DNA of 38,917 bases from Morganella morganii (GCF_003996855.1 NZ_NRQY01000001.1:1400227-1439143); one strand, 5' to 3'; positions 1-8,721 are shown, numbered from the stretch's first letter. Notes: generated by a model not told the origin, from the letters alone. Made by a program: numbers and translations.

Positions 1-222
1 ATTACCCCATAATCCCTGTGAAAGCGCAAGATCCCTTTATCTGTATGCCCTGCATTCAGCTTAGTGTTTCGGCTTAGCTCCGGAATATGATTAAAAGTGA
101 GCGGGATATAAAGGAGGTAGCTGTCACGGGACGTCCGGAGACGCTAACAGACGATAATTTTATCAAAATGCTTGATTTAACGGGATTTGAGAGACATCAC
201 AGGATGGTGGGATACGTTGAAA
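1..222. other. 3' flank of tRNA-Ser with no recognisable gene
   Basis: This stretch lies just downstream of the tRNA-Ser gene, which reads leftward towards the window edge. I find no credible coding region, no intrinsic terminator and no recognisable hydrogenase or yccA sequence, the genes found beside serT in E. coli. The only long open frame here runs through the tRNA itself and has no family features. Flanks of tRNA-Ser genes are common integration sites, so this could be the edge of an acquired element, but no integrase or direct repeat of the tRNA 3' end is visible inside the window. Confidence 0.4.
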
Positions 223-310
223 TGGCGGAGGAGGAGAGATTCGAACTCTCGGACGGTTTCCCGTCGGCGGTTTTCAAGACCGCTGCCTTAAGCCGCTCGG
301 CCACCCCTCC
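223..310 (-). tRNA. serT: tRNA-Ser (anticodon UGA)
   Basis: An 88-nt class II tRNA with a complete cloverleaf on the minus strand. The 7-bp acceptor stem has one G-U pair, the anticodon loop CTTGAAA carries anticodon TGA, there is a long variable arm as expected for serine, and the T arm has loop TTCGAAT. The CCA end is encoded (223-225). It reads the UCA family of serine codons. Length and position next to tusE agree with E. coli serT. A well-formed promoter precedes it at 323-351. Confidence 0.97.
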
Positions 311-322
311 GCAATGAGGAGC

Positions 323-351
323 ACTATAGTCCCCTCCCCGTACCTTGTAAA
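323..351 (-). promoter_or_regulatory. Promoter of tRNA-Ser
   Basis: On the minus strand, a -35 box TTTACA (346-351) and a -10 box TATAGT (323-328) are separated by exactly 17 bp. The -10 box ends 12 bp before the tRNA 5' end at 310, leaving a short 5' leader. The strength of both boxes fits a stable-RNA promoter. Confidence 0.8.
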
Positions 352-501
352 GTCCCGGATAGTCTGAATGCCGGAAATTTAGTCATTTCTCAATGTGTTA
401 GCTGATTTTATCGTCACAACCGCCGGTTTCTTTCTTCTGATGCTTGGGATAGCGGCAGATTTTTGCTACATTTTCATTCTCATTTTCAGCAGGTTCCGAT
501 T

Positions 502-831
502 ATGTTTGTGTTTGAAGGGCGTGAAATCGCCACTGATCCCCACGGCTATTTACTCAATGTGCAGGACTGGCAGGAGGCAATGGTGCCGCTGCTGGCTGAA
601 CAGGAAGACATTACCCTGACAGAACAGCACTGGGAAGTTATCCGCTTTGTGCGGGATTTTTATCTGGAATTTAATACCTCACCGGCTATCCGTATGCTGG
701 TAAAAGCTATCACACAGAAGTATGGCGAGGAACGCGGGAACAGCCGTTACCTGTACCGCCTGTTTCCGAAAGGCCCCGCCAAACAGGCAACAAAGCTGGC
801 CGGCCTGCCGAAACCGGTGAAGTGTATCTGA
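502..831 (+). CDS. tusE: Sulfurtransferase TusE
   Basis: 109-residue member of the DsrC/TusE family. In E. coli TusE accepts persulfide sulfur from TusBCD and works with MnmA in 2-thiolation of the wobble uridine (mnm5s2U34) of certain tRNAs. The sequence has the family core [20 protein letters not shown] and ends in KPVKCI, so the acceptor cysteine is residue 108, the same as in E. coli. The frame stays open upstream to an ATG at 463, but the start at 502 gives the family length and has an AGG 8 nt before it. The gene is divergent from tRNA-Ser, and its stop lies only 7 bp from the stop of the convergent yccX gene. Confidence 0.96.
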   Translation: MFVFEGREIATDPHGYLLNVQDWQEAMVPLLAEQEDITLTEQHWEVIRFVRDFYLEFNTSPAIRMLVKAITQKYGEERGNSRYLYRLFPKGPAKQATKLAGLPKPVKCI

Positions 832-838
832 TACCCGT

Positions 839-1117
839 TTATTCGTGACGGACACGAAATACCGCAACTTCCCTGTAATCACAGGGGGTTGCGATAATAT
901 CCGTGACTTTCGCCCCCGGCGGCCCGCCCGCTTCGAGCCACGCGGTCATCGCATCCAGCACACTTTCATCACCGTAAGCCTCAATTTCCACGCTGCCATC
1001 CTGACGATTGCGGACAAAACCGGTCACATCATGACGTTTTGCCCAGTAAAACGTTTGATAGCGGAAACCAACACCCTGAACGCGTCCGTATACGGCAAAA
1101 TGTCGTCCAATCTTCAT
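839..1117 (-). CDS. yccX: Acylphosphatase
   Basis: 92-residue small acylphosphatase, which hydrolyses the carboxyl-phosphate bond of acyl phosphates in the cytoplasm. The signature GRVQGVGFR places the phosphate-binding arginine at residue 19, and GFVRN places the catalytic asparagine at residue 37. Both are present, so the enzyme should be active. The ATG at 1117 has an AGGAG 8 nt upstream. The gene converges on tusE with a gap too small for a separate terminator. In E. coli rlmI lies beside yccX on the hspQ side; here there is none. Confidence 0.95.
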   Translation of the reverse strand: MKIGRHFAVYGRVQGVGFRYQTFYWAKRHDVTGFVRNRQDGSVEIEAYGDESVLDAMTAWLEAGGPPGAKVTDIIATPCDYREVAVFRVRHE

Positions 1118-1258
1118 TATGTCGCTCCTTTTTCTGAAAATGTCATTATTTTAATCTGTATCGCTGTCCGCTGGTTGTAATTTTACCCACTCCCCGATAA
1201 CCTGAAATTGTCAGCTGTTGCTGATTGCAGTGATAGGAAACAACAATCTGTTAAGGGA

Positions 1259-1285
1259 TTGAATCTGTCATCAGTACCCCCATAT
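1259..1285 (+). promoter_or_regulatory. Heat-shock (sigma-32) promoter of hspQ
   Basis: A -35 element TTGAAT (1259-1264) is followed after 13 bp by CCCCATAT (1278-1285), which matches the sigma-32 -10 consensus CCCCATNT exactly. It ends 36 bp before the hspQ start. hspQ is a known heat-shock gene, so sequence and biology agree. Confidence 0.8.
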
Positions 1286-1321
1286 TAGTAAAAGAGCATA
1301 GTTTCTTCGGAGGTGATTATG

Positions 1322-1639
1322 ATGATTTCAAGTAAGTTCGGTATCGGACAACAAGTCCGCCATAAGCTGCTTGGCTACCTGGGCGTGATTGTCGATATTG
1401 ATGCTGAATACTCACTGGATCAGCCGGAAGAGGACGATATCGCATCCAATATGAACCTGCGCTCTGCGCCCTGGTACCACGTCGTGATGGAAGACGATAA
1501 CGGTGAGCCTATCCATAGCTATCTGGCAGAAGCCCAGATCACCTATGAGATGGATGAAGACCACCCCGATAACATCACTATGGATGAGCTGGCTGAGTCC
1601 ATCCGCAACCAGTTACAGTCTCCCCGGTTGCGCAATTAA
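1322..1639 (+). CDS. hspQ: Heat shock protein HspQ
   Basis: 105-residue HspQ, a hemimethylated-DNA-binding-like small protein. In enterobacteria it is a heat-inducible factor that promotes degradation of mutant DnaA and acts as a specificity enhancer of the Lon protease. The [18 protein letters not shown] start, the [13 protein letters not shown] core and the SPRLRN end are nearly identical to E. coli. Of three in-frame candidates (GTG 1313, ATG 1319, ATG 1322) I chose 1322: it gives the E. coli length and sits 7 nt after GGAGGT. A sigma-32 promoter precedes it. The gene converges on yccU across a shared terminator. Confidence 0.96.
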   Translation: MISSKFGIGQQVRHKLLGYLGVIVDIDAEYSLDQPEEDDIASNMNLRSAPWYHVVMEDDNGEPIHSYLAEAQITYEMDEDHPDNITMDELAESIRNQLQSPRLRN

Positions 1640-1650
1640 CGCACGAAGAA

Positions 1651-1680
1651 CCCCGCACTCACATGCCGGGGCTTTATTTT
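1651..1680. terminator. Terminator between hspQ and yccU
   Basis: A GC-rich stem CCCCG/CGGGG (1651-1655 with 1667-1671) is followed by a T-rich stretch on the plus strand. It sits in the 44-bp gap between the two convergent stop codons and is the only terminator candidate for hspQ. Function for yccU on the other strand is possible but the U tract is weaker. Confidence 0.65.
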
Positions 1681-1683
1681 TGC

Positions 1684-2097
1684 TTATTTTTCCAGTCCCA
1701 GGCGCGGGATCTCGATTTTCGGACAGCGATCTTCAACGAACAGAAGCCCGGCATTTTCTGCCAGTGCTTTCGCCTCACTGCTGACAATTCCCTGTTGCAG
1801 CCACAACACTTTCGCCTTCACGGCAATCGCTTCCTGTGCAATCCCCGGTGCGGCATCCGCGTTACGAAAAACATCCACCATATCCACCGGCTCCGGAATA
1901 TCGGCCAGCGTGGCATAGACCAGCTGACCAATCAGCGTTTTTCCCGCCAGTTTCGGATTCACCGGAATCACACGGTATCCCTGCCCCAGCAGATATTCCA
2001 TCACATGATAAACAGGGCGATCCGGTTTATCACTCGCACCGGCTACAGCAATCGTTTTTACCTGCTGAAGAATACCGGTCAGAAATGTGTCATTCAT
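1684..2097 (-). CDS. yccU: CoA-binding domain protein YccU
   Basis: 137-residue Rossmann-fold protein of the CoA-binding (succinyl-CoA synthetase alpha N-domain-like) family. The nucleotide-binding region shows IAVAGASDKPDRPVY near the N-terminus, followed by VIPVNPK, VDMVDVFRN and the C-terminal CPKIEIPRLGL, all conserved in E. coli YccU. Its biochemical role is not established; CoA binding is inferred from fold. The start at 2097 gives exactly the E. coli length and has GAGG 7 nt upstream; an upstream in-frame ATG at 2127 lacks this support. It is divergent from mgsA. Confidence 0.93.
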   Translation of the reverse strand: MNDTFLTGILQQVKTIAVAGASDKPDRPVYHVMEYLLGQGYRVIPVNPKLAGKTLIGQLVYATLADIPEPVDMVDVFRNADAAPGIAQEAIAVKAKVLWLQQGIVSSEAKALAENAGLLFVEDRCPKIEIPRLGLEK

Positions 2098-2228
2098 ATA
2101 AGCCTCTTTTATCATCCTGCACCACAATCTGAGTTATAGCATACTGAATTGAAAATCACCTGTTGGCTGAACCCTTTTTTTCGCTTATGTTATTGAATAA
2201 CATTTTATTCGCCGGAAAAGAGAGCGTT

Positions 2229-2687
2229 ATGGAATCAACCACCCGAGTACTGACCAGGCATAAAAAAATCGCCCTTGTGGCACATGACCACTATAAATCC
2301 AAATTACTGGACTGGGTCAAACGCAATCTGGCTAAATTAGAGAGCCACGAACTGTTCGCCACCGGTACCACGGGCAAGCTTATCAGCCGGGAAACCGGGC
2401 TTGAGATCACCGGTATGCTGAGCGGCCCGATGGGCGGGGATCAGCAGATTGGGTCGATGATTGCGGAAGGGAGAATTGATGTACTGATTTTCTTCTGGGA
2501 CCCGCTCAATGCGGTACCGCATGACCCCGATGTGAAAGCCCTGCTGCGCCTGGCCACCGTCTGGAATATCCCGGTGGCGACCAATATGTCCACCGCCGAT
2601 TTTATTATTCACTCGCCGGATTTCGATAATGATGTGGATATTGTTATTCCGGATTACAACCGCTATTTAAGTGAGCGGACTCAGTAA
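2229..2687 (+). CDS. mgsA: Methylglyoxal synthase
   Basis: 152-residue cytoplasmic enzyme that converts dihydroxyacetone phosphate to methylglyoxal and phosphate, a bypass of lower glycolysis used when sugar phosphates accumulate. The residue count equals E. coli MgsA and key residues align: D20 in AHDH, the GPMGGDQQ loop with catalytic D71, and HDPD with H98 and D101. The ATG at 2229 is preceded by a purine-rich GGAAAAGAGAG. The product is toxic; a glyoxalase II type gene (gloC) lies 32 kb away in this same window, though not linked in an operon. Confidence 0.97.
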   Translation: MESTTRVLTRHKKIALVAHDHYKSKLLDWVKRNLAKLESHELFATGTTGKLISRETGLEITGMLSGPMGGDQQIGSMIAEGRIDVLIFFWDPLNAVPHDPDVKALLRLATVWNIPVATNMSTADFIIHSPDFDNDVDIVIPDYNRYLSERTQ

Positions 2688-2695
2688 CCGCTTGT

Positions 2696-2721
2696 TGCGG
2701 CGGTGAACCTCCCCCGCCGCA
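2696..2721. terminator. Hairpin between mgsA and helD
   Basis: A perfect 8-bp stem TGCGGCGG/CCGCCGCA (2696-2703 with 2714-2721) with a 10-nt loop fills the 44-bp gap between the convergent stops of mgsA and helD. Neither side has a good U tract, so it may terminate weakly or protect the 3' ends. Confidence 0.45.
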
Positions 2722-2731
2722 TCCTCCCCGT

Positions 2732-4786
2732 TCAGGGCTTTTTCACCCGGTTTACGCCCATACCCGCCAGTTCTTCCGCAAAACAGGACGGTGAGTCTTT
2801 GTCATACAGCAGCCAGACCTGTTTTTTCGCCCGTGTCAGTGCCACATACATCAGGCGGCGCTCCTCGGCGTGCATAAATTCCTCTTCCTGCGGCAGCAGC
2901 CCCTGTTCAATCACCGATTCCCGCGCCGCTGCGGGGAAGCCGTCCCGCTCATCCGTCAGCCCGGTAATAATGACATAATCCGCCTGCTGTCCTTTTGAGG
3001 CATGCATAGTCATAAAGCGGATATTGAGATGCGGCCAGCGGGTTGCCGCAACCGACAAAATATCCGGTTTCAGATGGTGATAACGCGCCAGGATCAGAAT
3101 CGTTTCTGCTTCTGTCACATAGCCGCTCATTTTATTCAGCAACGCTTCCAGCTGACTGTCCGGCAGTAACAGGACGGCTTTTTTATCCCCTTTCGTCAGG
3201 CTGTTCAGGGGTTTGGTCAACTGCTGCGGATTGCACTGAATAAAGCCGTTGGCGATTTCGCCGATACGGCTGTTAAAACGGTATGTGGTGTCCAGAGCAC
3301 ACTGGCCGCCCTCACCGAAAACGGCACTGAAATCGGTGGTCAGTGTCAGTTCCGCACCACTGAAACGGTAAATCGCCTGCCAGTCATCACCGACAGCAAA
3401 CAGTGTGGTCTGCGGGTTCTGAGCACGCAACGCGTGGATCAGTTTTGCCCGCAGTGGTGAAATATCCTGGAATTCATCCACCAGCACGGCTTTCCACGGA
3501 GAAATAAACCGCCCTTTCTCAATCAGATTCACCGCCTGATGGATAAGCCCGGAGAAATCTGTCGCACCTTCTTCTTTCAGGGCGCTTTTCCAGGCCTTTA
3601 AGAACGGCGCCATCAGTTTGATTTGTTTTGTGAATTCCGGGGCGATATCCGGCGGCGCGGATTCAATCATCATTTTCTGGCTTCCGCCGTTCATGCGCAT
3701 CAGGCTCAGCCAGCGATCAATTCTCGGCACAATGCGGCGGCAAAGAGTGTCATCTTCCCAGTATTCGTCCTCATTCACCCGCCAGTTCATACTGCCGGTG
3801 ATAAGTTCACGCCAGCCTTTTGCCTGCGCTTTTTTCTCACGGCACTGAGTCTGCCAGACGGATTTAATCAGTTCATGGCGGGCGATGGTGTCGCTTTCCA
3901 GCTCACTGATCACCGGCGATTTATTGGATGCCTCGCGGATAATATGCAGCGCGAGAGCATGAAACGTTTTGCTGCGGATATCTTCAGTATGCAGACAGCG
4001 CTGAATACGCTCATTCATTTCATCCGCCGCCTGCCGCCCGAAAGCCAGCATCAGGATCTGCTCCGGTAACGCCTGCTGACGGCGCAGCAGCCAGCCCGCA
4101 CGGGCTACCAGTACAGATGTTTTGCCGCTTCCGGCGCCGGCCAGCACCAGTACGGACGGTTCGCCGTTAACCACTGCCTCACTCTGCGAAGTGTTCAGCG
4201 GAGAGGATTCCACACTGGCAAAGAAATCCGCATACGTTTCAAGACATTGTTCTGTCCATTCCCGGTTGCGCTGACGGCGTTTTTCATCAGTGTGACTGAG
4301 CCAGTCCAGACAAAACTGATAAGAGTGCGCACAGTTGTCAAAATTTGCCAGACGCGCACGGGGCAGCGGCAGTGCCGCAAAGGTACGCAGAATACTGTCA
4401 TGCAGTTTCTGACTTTCCGGCTGTGTCAGCCAGCGGTCGGCCTGAATAACCGCGTTAATTTCACTGACCTGTTTATCCAGCACGCCTGCGCTGACCACAC
4501 TCATTTCCTCACTCCAGCGTGACCAGATATCAGTAACATACTGATAAAATTCCTGAGTTTCCTGCCACTGCGTACCGTGCAGACGCACAACCTGCTCATC
4601 CGGCAGTTCAAACTCCAGTTCGCCCCAGACAATGCCGCGTTTACATTGAATATTGATTAACTCATTGAAAGGAATAACATACCGGTGTTTTGCCCCGCTG
4701 ACTTCGATACCTGCGTTGAGTAACCGCACGCGGTTGTAAGGATGCCGGGCCAGTGTCTGCCCCATTTGTGTTGATTTTAATTCCAT
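2732..4786 (-). CDS. helD: DNA helicase IV
   Basis: 684-residue superfamily 1 (UvrD/Rep-like) helicase, the same length as E. coli HelD. E. coli HelD is a 3'-5' DNA helicase linked to recombination in recBC sbcA backgrounds. Visible motifs in order: Q motif LNTSQSEAV, Walker A AGAGSGKT at residues 216-223, Walker B DEFQD at 437-441, GDDWQAIYRFSGA, the TMHASKGQQADYV motif V region, and ALTRAKKQ near the C-terminus. An intact N-terminal accessory domain of about 195 residues precedes the motor. It is divergent from yccS. The E. coli neighbour yccF is absent from the 156-bp gap. Confidence 0.96.
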   Translation of the reverse strand: MELKSTQMGQTLARHPYNRVRLLNAGIEVSGAKHRYVIPFNELINIQCKRGIVWGELEFELPDEQVVRLHGTQWQETQEFYQYVTDIWSRWSEEMSVVSAGVLDKQVSEINAVIQADRWLTQPESQKLHDSILRTFAALPLPRARLANFDNCAHSYQFCLDWLSHTDEKRRQRNREWTEQCLETYADFFASVESSPLNTSQSEAVVNGEPSVLVLAGAGSGKTSVLVARAGWLLRRQQALPEQILMLAFGRQAADEMNERIQRCLHTEDIRSKTFHALALHIIREASNKSPVISELESDTIARHELIKSVWQTQCREKKAQAKGWRELITGSMNWRVNEDEYWEDDTLCRRIVPRIDRWLSLMRMNGGSQKMMIESAPPDIAPEFTKQIKLMAPFLKAWKSALKEEGATDFSGLIHQAVNLIEKGRFISPWKAVLVDEFQDISPLRAKLIHALRAQNPQTTLFAVGDDWQAIYRFSGAELTLTTDFSAVFGEGGQCALDTTYRFNSRIGEIANGFIQCNPQQLTKPLNSLTKGDKKAVLLLPDSQLEALLNKMSGYVTEAETILILARYHHLKPDILSVAATRWPHLNIRFMTMHASKGQQADYVIITGLTDERDGFPAAARESVIEQGLLPQEEEFMHAEERRLMYVALTRAKKQVWLLYDKDSPSCFAEELAGMGVNRVKKP

Positions 4787-4942
4787 GTGTTCCGCACCGT
4801 TACAAGATTGAAATCAATATGTGATAAAACCAGATGTGGTAAAACGTATGCCAGCGCCATACCATTGCCATATTACAGGAAAGACACAATTAGTTTACTG
4901 CCAAATTCCCGTTAAGGGTATTTCTGACTCATTGAGGTTATT

Positions 4943-7159
4943 GTGCTTGCAGCGTTTTCCGGCTTCAGCCGGTATATTTATAACAGTAATTTTCTTTACT
5001 ATTTCCGCATTCTGATTGCACTGACAGGGACCACACTGGTGCCGTGGCTGCTGCACATGCCGCCGAAAGTCACCATCGCCCTGACACTCGGGATGGTCGC
5101 AGCTGCGCTGACAGACCTGGATGACCGGCTCGCAGGGCGCCTGCGCAATCTGTTTATCACGCTGATCTCTTTCTTTATCGCCTCGGCGTCAATTGAACTG
5201 CTGTATGACCACCACCTCCTGTTTATGGCCGGGCTGGCCGTATCAACCAGCGGGTTTATTCTGCTGGGTGCGCTCGGACAGCGTTATGCCACCATTGCCT
5301 TCGGGGCACTGCTGATCGCCATTTACACGATGCTGGGAAAAAACCTGTTTGATGACTGGTATCAGCAACCACTGTTACTGTTGACCGGGGCAGTCTGGTA
5401 TAACCTGCTCACCCTGACCGGACACCTGTTTTTCCCTGTCCGCCCGCTTCAGGATAATCTTGCCCGCTATTATATGCAGCTCTCCTGCTATCTGGAGGCA
5501 AAAGCAAACCTGTTTGATCCGGACATAGAAGAAGATTATCAGCAATCTGTTTTTGAACTGGCCATGGCAAACAGTGCACTGACCGAAGCCATGCATCAGG
5601 CCAAAATGACCCTGTATTCCCGTCTTAAAGGCGATCGCGGCCAGCGCAGTACACGTCACGCTCTTCATTATTACTTTGTCGCCCAGGATATTCACGAGCG
5701 GGCGAGTTCGTCCCATATTCAGTATCAGAATTTAAGTAACGAACTGCGCTACAGCGACATTATGTTTCGCTTTCAGCGGCTGATGACAATGCAGGGACAC
5801 GCCTGCGCCGCTGTTGCACAGGCTATTTTGCAGCGCCGCAAATATCACCATAACCCGCGTTTTGAGCGGACATTCTCTTATCTGGAAAACTCCCTCAACC
5901 TGCTGGAGCAGCAGAAACCCGGCAACAGCAGTGTCATGGCACTGCGCCATCTGCTGACAAACCTGCACGGGGTCGATTCCCAGCTTAAGGGACTGACCGC
6001 AGAGCAGACTCAGCTGCCGGCCGAAAAGATGCAGGAAGATGCACGGCTGTCCAACGAAAACTTACAGGGGCTCCGTGATATCTGGGCACGTGTCCGGCAG
6101 AACCTGACACCACGCTCGGCGCTGTTCCGCCATGCTATCCGGATGTCACTGCTGCTGTGTGCCGGTTACGCTATCATTCTGACCTTTGATTTAACCCGCG
6201 GTTACTGGATTATGCTGACCAGTCTGTTTGTCTGCCAGCCTAACTACAGTGCCACACGACGACGCCTGATGCTGCGTATCACGGGGACACTGGCGGGGAT
6301 ACTGATCGGCCTGCCGATCATGTATTTTGTACCCTCTTATGAGGGACAGCTTATTCTGATGGTGTTGTCCGGACTGATGTTCTTTGTATTCCGCACCAGC
6401 CAGTACGCCCAGGCTACTATCTTTATCACCCTGCTGGTGCTGTTCAGTTTCAACCTGCTGGGTGAAGGGTTTGATATCGCCATTCACCGCATTATTGATA
6501 CCCTGATTGGCTGCGGACTCGCCTGGTTTGCTGTCAGTTATATCTGGCCGGACTGGAAATACCGCCAGCTGCCGCTGGTGATTGACCGCACCATGCAGGC
6601 AAACGGCCGTTATCTGGAACAAATCCTGCAACAGTATTACAACGGGAAAACTGACAGTCTGGATTACCGGGTTGCCCGCCGCGATGCCCATATCAGTGAC
6701 GGGGAATTTGCCTCTGTTGTGGCCAATATATCCTCAGAACCGAGCAGTTACCGCACATCGCAGGATGAAGCGTTCCGGCTGCTCTGCCTGAACCATACTC
6801 TGCTCAGTTATATTTCCGCTCTTGGTGCCCATCGTACCAAACTCACGGATGACACCATTCTGCGTCTGCTGAATGACGCCATTCGTTATATCGAGACCGC
6901 ACTGCAAAAAGGACACTGGGAAGATTTGCAGATTCAGGCTATTGCGGATGCACTGGCACAGCGCCTGGATAAATGTACCTGTGACAATAACAGCACAGAG
7001 CAGTTGGTACTGGAACAAATCCGTCTGTTACTCAGCCTGACGCCGGACATAACGGGGCTTATCCGGCAGATAAATGACAAAGAACACAACCGGCTGCCTT
7101 CCTCCGGACGGTTCCGCCGCAAAAAGCACATTGCGGCGGATGATATGCAGAACGGATAA
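4943..7159 (+). CDS. yccS: YccS, FUSC-family inner membrane protein
   Basis: 738-residue integral membrane protein of the YccS/YhfK (FUSC) family, related to aromatic-acid exporters; its physiological substrate is unknown. Two similar halves are visible: a hydrophobic cluster at about residues 20-165, a long soluble segment (about 170-395) with the conserved HYYFVAQDIHERASSSHI block, then a second membrane cluster (about 400-545) with GYWIMLTSLFVCQPNYSATR, and a soluble C-terminal tail. The start is GTG at 4943, chosen for GAGG 5 nt upstream and alignment with the E. coli N-terminus. A strong hairpin follows the stop. Confidence 0.93.
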   Translation: MLAAFSGFSRYIYNSNFLYYFRILIALTGTTLVPWLLHMPPKVTIALTLGMVAAALTDLDDRLAGRLRNLFITLISFFIASASIELLYDHHLLFMAGLAVSTSGFILLGALGQRYATIAFGALLIAIYTMLGKNLFDDWYQQPLLLLTGAVWYNLLTLTGHLFFPVRPLQDNLARYYMQLSCYLEAKANLFDPDIEEDYQQSVFELAMANSALTEAMHQAKMTLYSRLKGDRGQRSTRHALHYYFVAQDIHERASSSHIQYQNLSNELRYSDIMFRFQRLMTMQGHACAAVAQAILQRRKYHHNPRFERTFSYLENSLNLLEQQKPGNSSVMALRHLLTNLHGVDSQLKGLTAEQTQLPAEKMQEDARLSNENLQGLRDIWARVRQNLTPRSALFRHAIRMSLLLCAGYAIILTFDLTRGYWIMLTSLFVCQPNYSATRRRLMLRITGTLAGILIGLPIMYFVPSYEGQLILMVLSGLMFFVFRTSQYAQATIFITLLVLFSFNLLGEGFDIAIHRIIDTLIGCGLAWFAVSYIWPDWKYRQLPLVIDRTMQANGRYLEQILQQYYNGKTDSLDYRVARRDAHISDGEFASVVANISSEPSSYRTSQDEAFRLLCLNHTLLSYISALGAHRTKLTDDTILRLLNDAIRYIETALQKGHWEDLQIQAIADALAQRLDKCTCDNNSTEQLVLEQIRLLLSLTPDITGLIRQINDKEHNRLPSSGRFRRKKHIAADDMQNG

Positions 7160-7167
7160 CCCGGATA

Positions 7168-7194
7168 CCCGGGGAAACGATAACTTTCCCCGGG
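7168..7194. terminator. 10-bp hairpin between yccS and tfoX
   Basis: A perfect 10-bp stem CCCGGGGAAA/TTTCCCCGGG (7168-7177 with 7185-7194), loop CGATAAC, lies between the convergent stops. There is no U tract outside the stem on either strand, so it is a terminator-like or 3'-protecting hairpin rather than a canonical intrinsic terminator. Confidence 0.5.
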
Positions 7195-7207
7195 ATGACC
7201 ATACCGC

Positions 7208-7819
7208 TTAATTCAGCCTGCCGTGCCAGTGGATAAGATCCTCGCGCAGTGCTTTCGGCAATACGGCACTGTGACACCCCTCAATCGCCCCCGCGATGGC
7301 GAACAGTAATTTCAGCTCATTCTGCGGCCGGGCTTTGACCTTCAGAAAACTCGCTTTGGCGCCCAGCAGATAAAGGTCATCCACCCGGCGGATCCCCGCC
7401 TGCCACAAACGGCGTTCCAGTGCCCTGTCCACATTAGGCAGATCTTTAATCCGTGACGGCAGCTGCTGCCGTGACTGAGCATGCGCCCGTGCATGCAGAT
7501 AGGTCTGATAAAAAAGAAACTCACACTGCTGGGGACACTGCCATACCGCATCCGGTACGCGGTAGTAATTAATCCGCATCGGCAGGATCCGTTTGGGATA
7601 AGTGAACCGGTCACTCAGTTCCAGCCGGCAGAATAACTCCCTGGTAGCCTCTGTGCTTTTCAGCCAGAGCTGACTGTTAGCAATCAGTGCGAAAGTGACC
7701 CGGTCAATGGATAATCCCATACACCCGAACTGTGATTTCAGACGTATCCGGCCAAACGGTTGTGTGCTGTGTTGAAGACAATCAAACTGAACATCTGACA
7801 ATTTCAAATAATCCTTCAT
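7208..7819 (-). CDS. sxy: TfoX/Sxy family DNA transformation regulator
   Basis: 203-residue TfoX/Sxy protein. In E. coli and Haemophilus Sxy works with CRP to switch on competence (CRP-S) promoters. The N-terminal TfoX domain (about 15-105) shows the SQFGCMGLSIDRVTFALI and INYYRV features. The C-terminal TfoX domain (about 115-195) contains RIKDLPNVDRALERRLWQAG and LLGAKASFL, matching the family helix-hairpin-helix-like segment. The gene is divergent from sulA, as in E. coli. Whether this organism has a complete competence machinery cannot be seen here. Confidence 0.9.
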   Translation of the reverse strand: MKDYLKLSDVQFDCLQHSTQPFGRIRLKSQFGCMGLSIDRVTFALIANSQLWLKSTEATRELFCRLELSDRFTYPKRILPMRINYYRVPDAVWQCPQQCEFLFYQTYLHARAHAQSRQQLPSRIKDLPNVDRALERRLWQAGIRRVDDLYLLGAKASFLKVKARPQNELKLLFAIAGAIEGCHSAVLPKALREDLIHWHGRLN

Positions 7820-8004
7820 ATTATCAGTCCTTTGAAAGCAGGTTAAACATATCGTTGTGTCATTCCCTGACTGAGCTCAGCTGTCGCCACAAAATAAGGA
7901 ATGTTTCCCCGATTGCCAACGATAAATTCGTATTTGTGTCCGGCAAACCTGAATTTTGCGAGTTGTATGGAAAAAATTTACTTGATCTGAGCGAAATTGG
8001 ATTA

Positions 8005-8024
8005 TACTGTATACATATACAGTA
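8005..8024 (+). promoter_or_regulatory. LexA operator of sulA
   Basis: A textbook SOS box: TACTGT-N8-ACAGTA with CTGT at 8007-8010 and ACAG at 8019-8022, nearly the 20-bp consensus. It begins 39 bp before the sulA start and overlaps a -10-like TATACT (8003-8008), so LexA binding should block polymerase directly. Confidence 0.93.
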
Positions 8025-8043
8025 TCACTATGTGAGGTTAACT

Positions 8044-8550
8044 ATGCGCCAGCAGGCAACCCGGGAATACTTCCCTGTAACACCGGCATCTGTGTCACCC
8101 GCTCTTGCGGAAGAAAGCCGTCAGGACGGAATGGTCAGCGAACTGGTTTATCGCAATAATGATATCGTTCTGACCCATATTCTGCTTCCTTTATTACGTC
8201 AGCTCGCCGGGGAGTCCCGCTGGCTGTTATGGCTCTCACCGGGCGCAAAACTTAATCGTACCTGGTTATCGCAGAATCATCTGCCGGGTGATAAAGTAAT
8301 GCAGTTGTCCCGCATTCCGGCAATCAATAGTGTTACCGCTATGGAGAAAGCTCTGGCCAGCGGTAATTACAGTGTGGTTCTGGGCTGGCTGCCGGTACTG
8401 ACTGAGCAGGAAAATACCCGGTTACAGCGCGCTGCGGAACAGGGCGGCTGTCTCGGCTTTATTATGCGTCCGCAGGAATGGCGTCATGATAATACCCCTG
8501 TCGCACGACAACTGAATACATTACAAATTCATTCTTTCCCTTACCATTGA
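8044..8550 (+). CDS. sulA: SOS cell division inhibitor SulA
   Basis: 168-residue SulA, which binds FtsZ and blocks Z-ring assembly during DNA damage. The conserved core LLPLLRQLAGESRWLLWLSP and GNYSVVLGWL are present, and GFIMRP follows. The protein ends in IHSFPYH; in E. coli the C-terminal Tyr-His is the part recognised by Lon for rapid turnover, so regulated degradation is likely kept. The frame is open far upstream, but the start at 8044 gives the family length, has GAGG 7 nt before it and lies just after the LexA box. A hairpin terminator overlaps the stop. Confidence 0.95.
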   Translation: MRQQATREYFPVTPASVSPALAEESRQDGMVSELVYRNNDIVLTHILLPLLRQLAGESRWLLWLSPGAKLNRTWLSQNHLPGDKVMQLSRIPAINSVTAMEKALASGNYSVVLGWLPVLTEQENTRLQRAAEQGGCLGFIMRPQEWRHDNTPVARQLNTLQIHSFPYH

Positions 8551-8580
8551 GAAAATTTAAGAATATTCTCAGGATTTTTT
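8549..8580 (+). terminator. sulA terminator
   Basis: Stem GAGAAAATT/AATATTCTC (8549-8557 with 8562-8570, one mismatch), loop TAAG, followed by a T6 run at 8575-8580. It begins inside the sulA stop codon. Confidence 0.75.
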
Positions 8581-8721
8581 ACAAGCCCGTATCATTTGCT
8601 CTGCTTAATTAATAAAATTACACTATTTCAACGTGTTAAGCCAAATATCCAAAGAAATTGACTATTTTGTATGTTTATGAATCAGTACAGTTTTTTACTT
8701 TTTTTAGTCGAATTCCGCAGG

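Noticed and set aside
87..317. Open frame across the tRNA-Ser gene
   Set aside because: About a third of it is the antisense of a perfect tRNA; no family match is apparent.
7732..8043. Upstream extension of the sulA reading frame
   Set aside because: It would run through the LexA box and the divergent sxy start; the 8044 start has the ribosome site and the family length.
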